Assembly: GCF_029338195.1 (NCBI RefSeq)
Contig: NZ_CP119779.1
Location: 682,001-746,000, forward strand
Reading direction: 5' to 3'
Length of the DNA: 64,000 nucleotides
Source of the DNA: Haloarcula litorea
GTDB taxonomy: Archaea; Halobacteriota; Halobacteria; Halobacteriales; Haloarculaceae
Shown: positions 56,002 to 64,000 of the stretch, piece after piece
Position numbering within the stretch: position 1 is the stretch's first letter
Layout of the letters: every line of letters starts with the position of its first letter
The notes under the pieces: model-generated
The model's database searches: none
Told to the model about the DNA's origin: nothing
The model's input: only the letters and a program-made list of their open reading frames with translations
Translations under genes and position numbers: made by a program

Positions 56002-58401
56002 TCAGTCCTCGACGGTTCTGCCGTTCCGGACGGCCGCCTCCGAGACCGTGACCGTGGAGTTGCCGACGGTGTACGTGCCCGCGTACGGCGTCGTGAACTG
56101 GTAGGTGCCGTTTTGACTGACGAAGACCTGTCGAGCGTAGGTCGACTCGGTCCCCTGGGGTGGCAGTGTGACTGCGGTCTCGGCGGTGATCGTCTGTCCG
56201 GGCGACGCAGTGCCCGTCACCGTCGCCCCGGGCACGACCTCGAACGCGACGATGTCACCCCCAGTGGAGTGGTACAGGGCACGGTAGTGCGTCAGAGCGG
56301 GACGCTGGCCGGTCCGACTGCCGTAGTGGTCGTGCAGTTGCGAGTGGACCGATCCGTTCGCGGACCCCGCCACTGGTCGAACGATGATGAAGCCCACGTC
56401 GTCGTTCCTGAACTGCTCGTACCAGCCATCGCCCGTCTGCGAGCGAGCGAACCGCTCGTAGTTCTCCAGAGCATAGCCGTAGGATTCGGTCTCTCCGTTC
56501 ACGAGGTAGTTATCGGGACGGTTGCTTCCCCAGCGGCTCAACACGTAGTTGTCGGGATACGTCATCCCGCGGTCGTCAGCATACTCACCGACCCACGACG
56601 CAGTTTCGTACTCCGCGTCGTTGACCGCGATCTGCTGCATCTTCACCGACGACTGGACGATGCCAAGTCCACCGACCAGCAGGAAGAGGACGACAAGATA
56701 GCCGATCGTCCGGTAGTCGAGCCGAGAGAGGGGCTCGATCCCACCGTCCGCTGCAGCACCAACGTCTTCGCTCCTGTCAGTAAGAGAGAGCGGCTGTAAG
56801 ATGTCGGTCCACGCGGCGAGATGGACGAACGCGATGCCAGCGAACACGGCAAAGAACGGGGACAGCTCACCGGTGAATCGGTTCTGGACGATCGCGAGAC
56901 CGAAGAACCACCACGCGTACGACGTGACGAGGAGCCAGTCGGGCCGTCGCGCCTGAGAGACCTGTCGCCACGTCCCCCAGACGAGGTACGGTAGCGCGAT
57001 GAAGAACAGCAGGCCGAAGAGGAATATCGGCGCGACGATGTTCCCCTGACTGAACAGCGACTGTGTCTCGGCGATATCGCTCCGCCCATATCGGGCGAGA
57101 TAGCTCCCGAACTCGGTCACTGCCCGTGCAACCGGCGGGACGACAAGCGGGACGAGGCCGATCCCAGCGGCACCGATGCCGGCAGTCCCCGCAAAGACCG
57201 TCCAGGCGGGGAGATCGAGCTGATCGACGACCACCGCGATGGTGACGACGGTCACGACGCCGACGAGCAGGAGTGCAGGTGCGAGTGCGCGGTAGGGCTG
57301 CAGCCAGCCGAGACCTGCGTGGACGCCGTACGAGAGGACGGTCCCGATAGTGAGCAGCCCGATCAGGGGGCCAGTGGTCCGGAGCGGCCGTGCGTCGGCG
57401 CGAAGATCGAAGTACGCCCGCGCCACGGCGTAGAACGCGATCGGTAGCAGCAACAGTGGCCCGCCACGCCACGCTGCGGCTTGTGCGGCGACGGTAATGC
57501 CACCGCCGACGATCGCGGTCCAACCCGTCAGTGACACGCCGAGTCGTGGGCGGTCGCGATCGAAGCGCTCGTCGACGACCACGAGGACGGCAAGAGCGGT
57601 GAGTGACAGCAGCATAAAATCGAACGCGTGATGATCTGCGTAGCCGAGGGCAGTGCGGTAAGCGTGGGCAGGTGTGACCGCGAGCATAACGACCGATGCG
57701 ATGGCACACCGCACGTCGCCGGTCAGACGGTGCGTGATCCCGTAGGTCGCGGCCGCCGTGACGAGCGCTGCCAGTATCGGATACCACGCGAGGACCGTAC
57801 TGACTGCCGCTGTGGTCCCACCGAGCGTCGCCGCTCCCCACCACAGCGTCACGATGAGAAGCGTGTCGTGGGTCCGGATCTCCGACGAGAGAAACTCGAT
57901 AGCGAGGTCCGAGAGGCCACCGAGCGTGAACGCGGACGGTCCCTCCGAGAGGAGTATCTCGACGGCCTCGTGGTACATATACGGATCGTTCCCGGCGAGA
58001 ACGATCGTTCCGTCCCGGAATACCGCCGGGTATATCAGGGCAGTGCGAACGAGCGCGACGAACAGCAACGCGGCGGCGAGGGCCCCGAGTCTGCGAGTAT
58101 CGAACGACACGTCGATGTCCGACAGCACGGAAATTCCATCACCGGTGTCGTCGATACCTGAGTCGTCCGGTGCATCCAGCACCTGTGAGAGCGCATCCGG
58201 GTCGCGAACCCGGTAGCCGTCGTCGGTCTCTTCGACCAGTTCCGCAGAGACGATCTCGCCGAACGCACCGGAATCGACTGGAACGTCCTGGAACGACCAC
58301 GGACCGTGTTCGTCCTGTTCGAGAATGGCACGCAGATCACTCCGGAGTTCGGGGCGGTCCTCCAATAGCGTCCGCGCCTGCTCCCGTACCTGCTCGTCCA
58401 T
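56002..58401 (-). CDS. AglB/STT3-like GT-C membrane protein lacking the WWDXG motif
   Basis: 799 residues. Residues 12-75 form a soluble N-terminal domain (WSFQDVPVDSGAFGEIVSAE) shared with the protein at 35718. Then come about 12-13 helices with STT3 landmarks: GNDPYMYHEAVEILL in the first outside loop (acidic metal ligand), GYADHHAFDFM, and SDIAETQSLF where the SVSE/TIxE glutamate lies. The outside C-terminal domain starts near residue 600, but the WWDXG position reads VLSRWGSNRPDNYLVNGETE. C-terminal GATVTGTASPGQT and a beta domain match AglB-type ends. The family normally transfers glycans from dolichol to protein Asn. Whether this variant does is open. Confidence 0.85.
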   Translation of the reverse strand: MDEQVREQARTLLEDRPELRSDLRAILEQDEHGPWSFQDVPVDSGAFGEIVSAELVEETDDGYRVRDPDALSQVLDAPDDSGIDDTGDGISVLSDIDVSFDTRRLGALAAALLFVALVRTALIYPAVFRDGTIVLAGNDPYMYHEAVEILLSEGPSAFTLGGLSDLAIEFLSSEIRTHDTLLIVTLWWGAATLGGTTAAVSTVLAWYPILAALVTAAATYGITHRLTGDVRCAIASVVMLAVTPAHAYRTALGYADHHAFDFMLLSLTALAVLVVVDERFDRDRPRLGVSLTGWTAIVGGGITVAAQAAAWRGGPLLLLPIAFYAVARAYFDLRADARPLRTTGPLIGLLTIGTVLSYGVHAGLGWLQPYRALAPALLLVGVVTVVTIAVVVDQLDLPAWTVFAGTAGIGAAGIGLVPLVVPPVARAVTEFGSYLARYGRSDIAETQSLFSQGNIVAPIFLFGLLFFIALPYLVWGTWRQVSQARRPDWLLVTSYAWWFFGLAIVQNRFTGELSPFFAVFAGIAFVHLAAWTDILQPLSLTDRSEDVGAAADGGIEPLSRLDYRTIGYLVVLFLLVGGLGIVQSSVKMQQIAVNDAEYETASWVGEYADDRGMTYPDNYVLSRWGSNRPDNYLVNGETESYGYALENYERFARSQTGDGWYEQFRNDDVGFIIVRPVAGSANGSVHSQLHDHYGSRTGQRPALTHYRALYHSTGGDIVAFEVVPGATVTGTASPGQTITAETAVTLPPQGTESTYARQVFVSQNGTYQFTTPYAGTYTVGNSTVTVSEAAVRNGRTVED

Positions 58402-58513
58402 CGGTTCGTATCTGAGGTAGACCGGTGGAGCATAATAGAGGTACGGTTCCGCGAACGGGAGCGGTCCCAGAAGGCAGCATAAGTAGCAAGTACTTTAGCA
58501 TCCACTAAAAAAC

Positions 58514-59278
58514 GTGTCTGATATGAAAGCTGTCGTACTCGCCGCCGGGGAAGGCACTCGTCTCCGCCCTCTCACCGAGGACAAGCCCAAGGGAATGGTC
58601 GAGGTCGCGGGCAAGCCCATCCTCACGCACTGCTTCGAGCAACTCATCGAGCTCGGGGCCGACGAACTCCTCGTGGTGGTCGGCTACAAGAAACAGGCCA
58701 TCATCAACCACTACGAGGACGAGTTCGAGGGCGTCCCCATCACCTACACCCACCAGCGCGAACAGCGGGGGCTGGCCCACGCGCTCCTCACTGTGGAGGA
58801 ACACGTCGAGGACGACTTTATGCTGATGCTGGGGGACAACATCTTCGAGGCGAACCTCCAGGATGTCGTCAACCGCCAGCGGGAGGACCGGGCCGACGCG
58901 GCCTTCCTCGTCGAGGAGGTCCCCTGGGAGGAGGCCAGCAGGTACGGCGTCTGTGACACCAACAAGTACGGCGAGATCACCCAGGTCGTCGAGAAGCCCG
59001 ATGACCCGCCGTCCAACCTCGTGATGACCGGCTTCTACACGTTCACGCCGGCGATCTTCCACGCCTGCCACCTCGTCCAGCCCTCCGGCCGCGACGAGTA
59101 CGAGATCAGCGACGCCATCGACCTGCTCCTCCATTCGGGCCGGACCATCGACGCCATCCGGATGGACGGCTGGCGTAACGACATCGGCTACCCAGAGGAC
59201 CGCGACCAGGCCGAGAAACGCCTCCAGGGGGAAGTCGACCCCGAGCTCGCGGCCGAGAACATCGCTAACAGCGATTGA
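58514..59278 (+). CDS. aglF: UTP-glucose-1-phosphate uridylyltransferase-like nucleotidyltransferase
   Basis: 254 residues. It has AVVLAAGEGTRLRPLTEDKP at the N-terminus and MLMLGDNIFEANL, VVEKPDDPPSNLVMTGFYTF and GWRNDIGYPEDRDQAEKRL further on. It resembles AglF of Haloferax, which makes UDP-glucose and lies near aglB. It lacks the beta-helix of the RmlA at 32499. The start is the GTG at 58514 or the ATG at 58523. Both leave the motif intact. It is divergent from the AglB-like gene over 112 bp, which probably contains both promoters. Confidence 0.83.
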   Translation: MSDMKAVVLAAGEGTRLRPLTEDKPKGMVEVAGKPILTHCFEQLIELGADELLVVVGYKKQAIINHYEDEFEGVPITYTHQREQRGLAHALLTVEEHVEDDFMLMLGDNIFEANLQDVVNRQREDRADAAFLVEEVPWEEASRYGVCDTNKYGEITQVVEKPDDPPSNLVMTGFYTFTPAIFHACHLVQPSGRDEYEISDAIDLLLHSGRTIDAIRMDGWRNDIGYPEDRDQAEKRLQGEVDPELAAENIANSD

Positions 59279-59478
59279 GCAAGCCTAGGAGTCGCTGGAC
59301 GGCCGACGGCACCACCAGACTGCCGCGCGCGGAGCCATCGGTCGTCGTTCTCGGGGCGGCTCGTGGCGACCCGACGGCGCTCCGAACCCAGAGTCGGCAC
59401 TCGATCCGCGTTATAGGAAAGATCGGGTTATCGGCGTAACGGCTGTGTTACTATGCCTGTCGTCGCTGGGTGACCGGT

Positions 59479-61425
59479 ATGGGCAAGCTTGGGGCCGTGT
59501 CGGCGATCGTGCTGGTCTGTACCGCCGTCGTCGCGGGAGCAGGCGCCGTCGCGGGCGCCCAGACCGCCGGGAACGACGAGACGGCGACCGCCGACATCGA
59601 GGTCACCGACGCCGCGGTCGACCAGTCGACGGTGCAGTCGGGGGAGGCGGTCGGCGTGTCGGCGACACTCGAGAACACCGGCGACGCGAGCGGCAGCTTC
59701 ACCGCCGAACTCCGGATCGACGGCGAGACCGTCGAGACCCAGCGCTCGGAGGTTGACGGCGGTGGGTCGACGGCGGTCGGGTTCAGCTACACTTTCCAGG
59801 AGGCAGGTGAGTACGATGTGGCCGTGAGCGGCACGCAAGCGGGAACCGTGACGGTCCGGGACCCGGCGACGTTCGACGTCGAGTCCGTCTCGGTGTCCGA
59901 GTCGACGGTCGAGACGGGCGAGCAGGTCGGGATCGACGTCACCGTCGCGAACACAGGGGATACGGCGGGCGAGACCGACGTCAGGCTAGCAGCGAACAGA
60001 GACCAGATCGGCTCCCGGACGGTCTCGGTCGCCAGCGGTGAGACGGAGACGGTCTCCTTCGAACAGACCTTCGAGGAGGCCGGGACCTACACGCTCACCG
60101 CCAACGGTCAGGCAGAGACCACGCTGACGGTCACCGAACCCGCGGCGTTCACGGTCGAGAGCGCCAGTCTGGGAACCTCCTCGGCCACGACCGGCGAGCC
60201 GGTCGAGGTGAGCGCGACCGTCGGCAACACCGGCACCGAGGCCGATGAGTTCACCGCCGAACTGCGGGTGGACGGCGAGGTCCGCGAGACGCGGTCCGTC
60301 GCACTCGACGGTGGCGAGACGACGACGGTCACGTTCACGCCGACGTTCGACGCGGCCGGCGACTACACGGTCGCTGTCGGAAACGCGTCGGCCGGCACGG
60401 TGACGGTCACGTCGCCGACCGAGAGCGACGGTGACAACGACGAGCCAAACAGCGGGTCCAGTGACCCCGCTGACGACGAGGACGATGCCGACGAGGGGGC
60501 GGACGACGCGACGGAGACCCGGACACTACAGGAGGAGACACCGCCTCCGGTCACGGGGCCGCCGACGGTCACGCGGGCGACGAGCGACGGGCGCGTCAGC
60601 CTCGGCATCGCCGACGTCCCGGCCGGGACGAGCGTCAGCGAGTCGCTGAACCTCTCGGTCGGCACGACGGAGTCGGTCGCGCTGTCGGCCGTCGAGCTCA
60701 CGTTCGACACCGACACGCGACAGTTCAACGCCACGTTCGCAGCGCCGGACGACGGCCCGACGGTCCGCGACCGAACGCTGGGCTACGTCGTCGCCGACGC
60801 GACGGTGAACGGGTCGTCGGTGTCGGAGGTGCAGTACACCTTCGAGACGACCGCGGCGAGCGACGAAGGCGGGACCGTCCAGGTGTACCAGCGTGCGGAC
60901 GACGGCTGGACGAAGGTCGAGACCACCCGAACCGGTACCACGGTCATCGCGACGACCACGGGGTTCGCACCGGTGGCCGTCGTCGCGTCGTCGACCGCCC
61001 CCCAGAAAGCGACCGACCCGACGGAAGACGCCAGTCAGCAGCCGGGCGAGACGAGCCAGCTGACTGTCACCTCGGCGACGGTCCCGGCCGACTTCGTCCG
61101 GCGCGGATACGACGCCACCGTCCGCGCCACCGTCGAGAACCCGACCGACAGCGCGGTGACCGAGACGCTCGCCGTGACCGTCGACGGAGAGCGAGTGACG
61201 ACCCGGAGCGTGCAGGTCGACCCCGGCGAGCAGCGGACCGTCCGGATCGAGTTCCCGGCCACCGCGGGGAGCGTCAGGGTCGACGGCGTCTCGGCCGGGC
61301 AGGTGAGCACGCTTCCAGCGAACGGGACCGCCGAGACGACCAGCGGGAGCGGCCCCGGCTTCGGATGGGTGGCCGTCGTGGTCGCGCTGGGTCTGCTTCT
61401 CCTGTCGGGGGCGCGCCGGCAGTGA
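59479..61425 (+). CDS. Secreted surface protein with CARDB-like repeats and PGF-CTERM-like anchor
   Basis: 648 residues. An N-terminal signal peptide (AIVLVCTAVVAGAGAVAGA) is followed by three CARDB-like repeats of about 90 residues (for example GVSATLENTGDASGSF, DVTVANTGDTAGETDV, SATVGNTGTEADEF), an acidic linker near residue 330, a domain that may be of the PGF-pre-PGF type, and a fourth CARDB-like unit. The C-terminus has GPGFGWVAVVVALGLLLLSG then RRQ, a PGF-CTERM-like signal for archaeosortase processing. Several N-X-S/T sequons (NASA, NLSV, NATF, NGSS) are visible, so it may itself be glycosylated. The ATG at 59479 is chosen over a GTG at 59470. Confidence 0.82.
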   Translation: MGKLGAVSAIVLVCTAVVAGAGAVAGAQTAGNDETATADIEVTDAAVDQSTVQSGEAVGVSATLENTGDASGSFTAELRIDGETVETQRSEVDGGGSTAVGFSYTFQEAGEYDVAVSGTQAGTVTVRDPATFDVESVSVSESTVETGEQVGIDVTVANTGDTAGETDVRLAANRDQIGSRTVSVASGETETVSFEQTFEEAGTYTLTANGQAETTLTVTEPAAFTVESASLGTSSATTGEPVEVSATVGNTGTEADEFTAELRVDGEVRETRSVALDGGETTTVTFTPTFDAAGDYTVAVGNASAGTVTVTSPTESDGDNDEPNSGSSDPADDEDDADEGADDATETRTLQEETPPPVTGPPTVTRATSDGRVSLGIADVPAGTSVSESLNLSVGTTESVALSAVELTFDTDTRQFNATFAAPDDGPTVRDRTLGYVVADATVNGSSVSEVQYTFETTAASDEGGTVQVYQRADDGWTKVETTRTGTTVIATTTGFAPVAVVASSTAPQKATDPTEDASQQPGETSQLTVTSATVPADFVRRGYDATVRATVENPTDSAVTETLAVTVDGERVTTRSVQVDPGEQRTVRIEFPATAGSVRVDGVSAGQVSTLPANGTAETTSGSGPGFGWVAVVVALGLLLLSGARRQ

Positions 61426-61449
61426 AACCTGCCGGGGAGAACCCAACGG

Positions 61450-61459
61450 TTTTTACTTG
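61450..61459 (+). promoter_or_regulatory. Putative TATA element of the epimerase gene at 61481
   Basis: TTTTTACTTG lies in GC-rich DNA centred about 27 nt before the ATG. Confidence 0.5.
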
Positions 61460-61480
61460 TCCGGTGGTCCGAACAGAGTG

Positions 61481-62467
61481 ATGAATATTCTCGTCACCGG
61501 CGGCGCGGGCTTCATCGGTGGCCACCTCGCCGAGCGGTTCGCGGCGGACGGTCACGACGTCGTCGTGCTGGACAACTTCGACCCGTTCTACGCCATCGAT
61601 ATCAAGCGACACAACGTCGAGGCGGGACGACAGGCCGCCAGTGCGAGCGACGGGAGCTACGAACTCGTCGAGGGCGACGTCCGCGACGCCGACCTCGTCG
61701 CCGACCTCGTCGCCGGCGCCGACCACGTCTACCACCAGGCCGCACAGGCCGGCGTCAGACCGAGTGTCGAGGACCCCCGGAAGTACGACGAGGTCAACGT
61801 CGACGGGACGCTCAACCTGCTCGACGCCTGTCGCGACGAGGGGGTCGAGCGGTTCGTGATGGCCTCCTCGTCGTCGGTGTACGGCGTGCCCCAGTATCTC
61901 CCCTACGACGAGGAGCACCCGACGACGCCCGTCTCCCCCTACGGGGCGTCGAAGCTCGCCGCCGAGCGGTACGCCATCGCCTACAGCGAGGTGTACGACT
62001 TCCCCGCGGTCGCGCTGCGCTACTTCACCGTCTACGGCCCGCGGATGCGGCCGAACATGGCCATCTCGAACTTCGTCTCTCGGTGTCTCGACGGCGAGCC
62101 GCCGATCATCTACGGCGACGGGACCCAGACCCGGGACTTCACCTACATCGAGGACGTCGTCGAGGCGAACGTCACCCTGCTGGAGGAAGACGCCGCCGAC
62201 GGCGAGGTCCTCAACGTCGGATCGACGGACAACATCGCGATCAAGGCGCTCGCCGAGGAGATCCGCGACCAGCTCGCGCCCGAACTGGAGTTGGTCTACG
62301 AGGCGCGCCACGACGCCGACGCCGAGCACACCCACGCCGACACGACCAAAGCGGGGGAGCTGCTCGGGTACGACCCCGACCACACGATCCGGGAGGGGGT
62401 CGGGAAGTTCGTGGAGTGGTACCGGGAGAACCGCGACTGGTACGAGCCGCTGGTCCGGGGTTCCTGA
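61481..62467 (+). CDS. UDP-glucuronate/UDP-glucose 4-epimerase-like SDR
   Basis: 328 residues. It has GGAGFIGGHLAE at the N-terminus, DNFDPFYAIDIKRHN (the loop typical of UDP-glucuronate 4-epimerases), QAAQAGVRPSVEDP, ASSSSVYG, YGASKLAAE (YxxxK) and YFTVYGPRMRPNMAISNF. The match to the glucuronate epimerase pattern is good, and with the UDP-glucose dehydrogenase at 15944 it could give UDP-galacturonate. The start at 61481 follows a TATA element. An in-frame GTG at 61457 is less likely. Confidence 0.86.
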   Translation: MNILVTGGAGFIGGHLAERFAADGHDVVVLDNFDPFYAIDIKRHNVEAGRQAASASDGSYELVEGDVRDADLVADLVAGADHVYHQAAQAGVRPSVEDPRKYDEVNVDGTLNLLDACRDEGVERFVMASSSSVYGVPQYLPYDEEHPTTPVSPYGASKLAAERYAIAYSEVYDFPAVALRYFTVYGPRMRPNMAISNFVSRCLDGEPPIIYGDGTQTRDFTYIEDVVEANVTLLEEDAADGEVLNVGSTDNIAIKALAEEIRDQLAPELELVYEARHDADAEHTHADTTKAGELLGYDPDHTIREGVGKFVEWYRENRDWYEPLVRGS

Positions 62468-62590
62468 CCGTCCGGGGCCGGGCACGCGACACGGCGCCAC
62501 CGGTGACGGACGAGCACAGAACGGCTGGAGGCTGACCGCCGTCGGTAGCGAACGGAAGCCACATACCCCCGTCGGCCGTACCCGAGTCCG

Positions 62591-63151
62591 ATGTGGCCCT
62601 GGGGACACGCCGCCGTCGGCTACCTCGTCTACTCGCTCGGCGTCCGGGCAGCCGGCCGGACGCCGCGGGACCGACCGGTGCTCGCGCTGGCGGTGGGCAC
62701 CCAGTTCCCGGACCTCGTCGACAAGCCGCTGGGGTGGACGCTCGGCGTCCTGCCGGGCGGTCGGTCGCTGGCACACTCGCTGCTGACGCTGGCGGTGGTC
62801 GGGGTCGTGCTGGCCGCGCTCGTGCGACGGCTCGGCGGCCGCGACGTCGCCGTGTCGTTCGTCGTCGGGGCAGTCAGTCACACGCTCGCCGACGGGGTCT
62901 CGGCCGTCGTCGCCGGCGAGTACGGGCTGCTCACGTACCTGCTCTGGCCGGTGCTGGCGATGCCGGAGTACTCGACCGAGCCCAGTTTCGCCGCCCACCT
63001 CGCGACGCTCGGCCTGGACGGTGCGATGGCGGCGGAGCTGGCCCTCGTCGGCCTGGCCGTCGTCAGCTGGCAACTCGACGGCCGTCCGGGACTGGGCGCG
63101 CTCCGGGCGGTCGGGGACCGCTGGCGGTACTGGCGGTCGAGCGCCGAGTAG
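62591..63151 (+). CDS. Membrane-bound metal-dependent hydrolase family (DUF457/YdjM-like), second copy
   Basis: 186 residues with about four or five helices. MWPWGHAAVGYLVYSLGVR, VGTQFPDLVDKPLGWTLG, RSLAHSLLTLAVVGV and VGAVSHTLADGVSAV carry the conserved His and Asp residues. It is the same family as the protein at 49550 but diverged. Its place next to a sugar-phosphate transferase gene suggests a link with lipid-linked sugars, unproven. Confidence 0.8.
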   Translation: MWPWGHAAVGYLVYSLGVRAAGRTPRDRPVLALAVGTQFPDLVDKPLGWTLGVLPGGRSLAHSLLTLAVVGVVLAALVRRLGGRDVAVSFVVGAVSHTLADGVSAVVAGEYGLLTYLLWPVLAMPEYSTEPSFAAHLATLGLDGAMAAELALVGLAVVSWQLDGRPGLGALRAVGDRWRYWRSSAE

Positions 63152-63195
63152 TCGGCGCTCGACGCCGTTTTCACGGACGATAGCCGGGGCGGTGG

Positions 63196-63204
63196 ACTTA
63201 TTTT
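63196..63204 (+). promoter_or_regulatory. Putative TATA element of the sugar transferase gene
   Basis: ACTTATTTT is centred about 28 nt before the ATG at 63228 in GC-rich DNA. Confidence 0.5.
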
Positions 63205-63227
63205 CCGAGCTACGAGAGCGGTAGGTG

Positions 63228-64000
63228 ATGAGGTCCGGGTGGCGATACCGGCTGACCGCCGCAGTCGGGACGGTGGTGTGGACGACCGCCGCCGTCTCGC
63301 TGGCCTACCACCCGCTGGTCCAGGCGGGCGTCGGCCTGCTGCCGGTCGTCGGGGACCTCCCGATCGAGTCCGCCACCCGGCAGGAACTCCTGCTGGAGAT
63401 CGCCACCACGACGGCGGTCGTCGTCGCCGCCTTCGCGCCGCTGTACAAGCCCCAGCCGAGACGCATCCTCGACGTGTGGATGGCCGGGGTCAAGCGGACC
63501 GGCGTCGCCGTCCTGGCGCTGGCGACGGTCGGCTACTTCGACTACACCTACCAGCTCCCACGGTCGACGCTCATCGTCGCCGGAGCCACGCTCTGTACCT
63601 TCCTGCCGCTGTACTTCGTCGCCATCCGCCGGCGACCCGACAGCGGCGGCCGGACCGTCGTCGTCGGGGACTCGCCCGACCGGGTCGCGGACGTCCTCGA
63701 AGACGTCGAGGACGACGTGCTGGGCTACGTGGCTCCGTCGGTGAGTTCGGCCCGACAGCAAGACCGCCAGCTCCTCGCGGGAGCGACCGACGGCGGTCGG
63801 CCGGTCGGCCTGGCGGACGTGGACGTGCTGGGCGGCCTGCCGACGCTCGGAACGACGCTGGTCGACCACGACGTCGACACCGCCGTACTGGCGTTCGACC
63901 GCCCGGACAGGGCCGCCTTCTTCAGCGCGCTGACCGTCTGCCACGACCACGGCGTCACGGCGAAGGTCCACCGGGACTACGCCGACGCCGTCCTGACCCG
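63228..64000 (+). CDS. Sugar-phosphate transferase (WbaP/exopolysaccharide-type), N-terminal part
   Basis: The frame runs off the right edge after 257 codons. Four helices are visible (for example AAVGTVVWTTAAVSLAYHPL and TTTAVVVAAFAPLYKP), then a Rossmann-like domain (GGRTVVVGDSPDRVADVLED, GLADVDVLGGLPTLGTTLVD). This order is typical of the non-catalytic half of polyprenyl-phosphate sugar-1-phosphate transferases (WbaP type). The catalytic domain would lie beyond the window. If present, the enzyme would start a glycan on dolichyl phosphate. The start ATG follows a TATA element by about 28 nt. Confidence 0.75.
   Translation, partial: MRSGWRYRLTAAVGTVVWTTAAVSLAYHPLVQAGVGLLPVVGDLPIESATRQELLLEIATTTAVVVAAFAPLYKPQPRRILDVWMAGVKRTGVAVLALATVGYFDYTYQLPRSTLIVAGATLCTFLPLYFVAIRRRPDSGGRTVVVGDSPDRVADVLEDVEDDVLGYVAPSVSSARQQDRQLLAGATDGGRPVGLADVDVLGGLPTLGTTLVDHDVDTAVLAFDRPDRAAFFSALTVCHDHGVTAKVHRDYADAVLT

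Overview
The window looks like chromosomal DNA of a halophilic archaeon (class Halobacteria). Proteins are strongly acidic, the core is very GC-rich, many genes are leaderless with a TATA element about 25-40 nt before the start codon, and the transposases and several protein families (DUF58/DUF4129 operon, PGF-CTERM-like anchor, AglB-type GT-C enzyme) are typical of haloarchaea. I cannot name the genus.

Nearly the whole window is one large surface-glycan biosynthesis locus. It holds about eleven GT4 glycosyltransferases, three GT2 enzymes with dolichyl-phosphate-sugar-synthase or related architecture, two GT39-like membrane glycosyltransferases, an AglB/STT3-like enzyme, two Wzx/MATE-type flippases, one ABC exporter and the N-terminal half of a WbaP-like sugar-phosphate transferase. 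Nucleotide-sugar genes cover UDP-sulfoquinovose (SQD1/Agl3 type), UDP-hexuronate (UDP-glucose dehydrogenase carrying an intein), UDP-ManNAc (WecB), several UDP-sugar epimerases, a complete dTDP-L-rhamnose set (rmlC, rmlA, rmlD, rmlB) and an AglF-like uridylyltransferase.

Layout: 1-3228 is a high-GC SDR operon led by the UDP-sulfoquinovose synthase. 3229-15656 is an accessory stretch with a GT4, an ABC exporter, decayed genes, two insertion sequences, a sulfatase-like protein, a FkbM methyltransferase and more GT4 genes. 15944-18661 is UDP-glucose dehydrogenase with its intein. 18872-23432 is a housekeeping-like DUF4129/DUF58/MoxR module. 23547-31779 is a high-GC glycan block (epimerase, GT2, wecB, flippase, GT39). 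32035-35629 is the rml cluster. 35718-47910 is a second accessory island of lower GC, with an AT-rich GT39 gene, a methyltransferase, an IS4-type transposase, a wrecked sulfatase gene, a second flippase and four GT4 genes. 47921-64000 returns to high GC, with GT2/GT4 genes, the AglB-like enzyme, aglF, a CARDB/PGF-CTERM-like surface protein, another epimerase and the sugar-phosphate transferase.

The most notable observations are a soluble N-terminal domain shared by the AglB-like enzyme and the AT-rich GT39 protein, an AglB-like enzyme without the WWDXG sequence, an endonuclease-bearing intein placed at the catalytic cysteine of UDP-glucose dehydrogenase, and mosaic composition with insertion sequences and decayed sulfatase-like genes that suggests repeated cassette exchange. 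No tRNA, rRNA or CRISPR array was seen.
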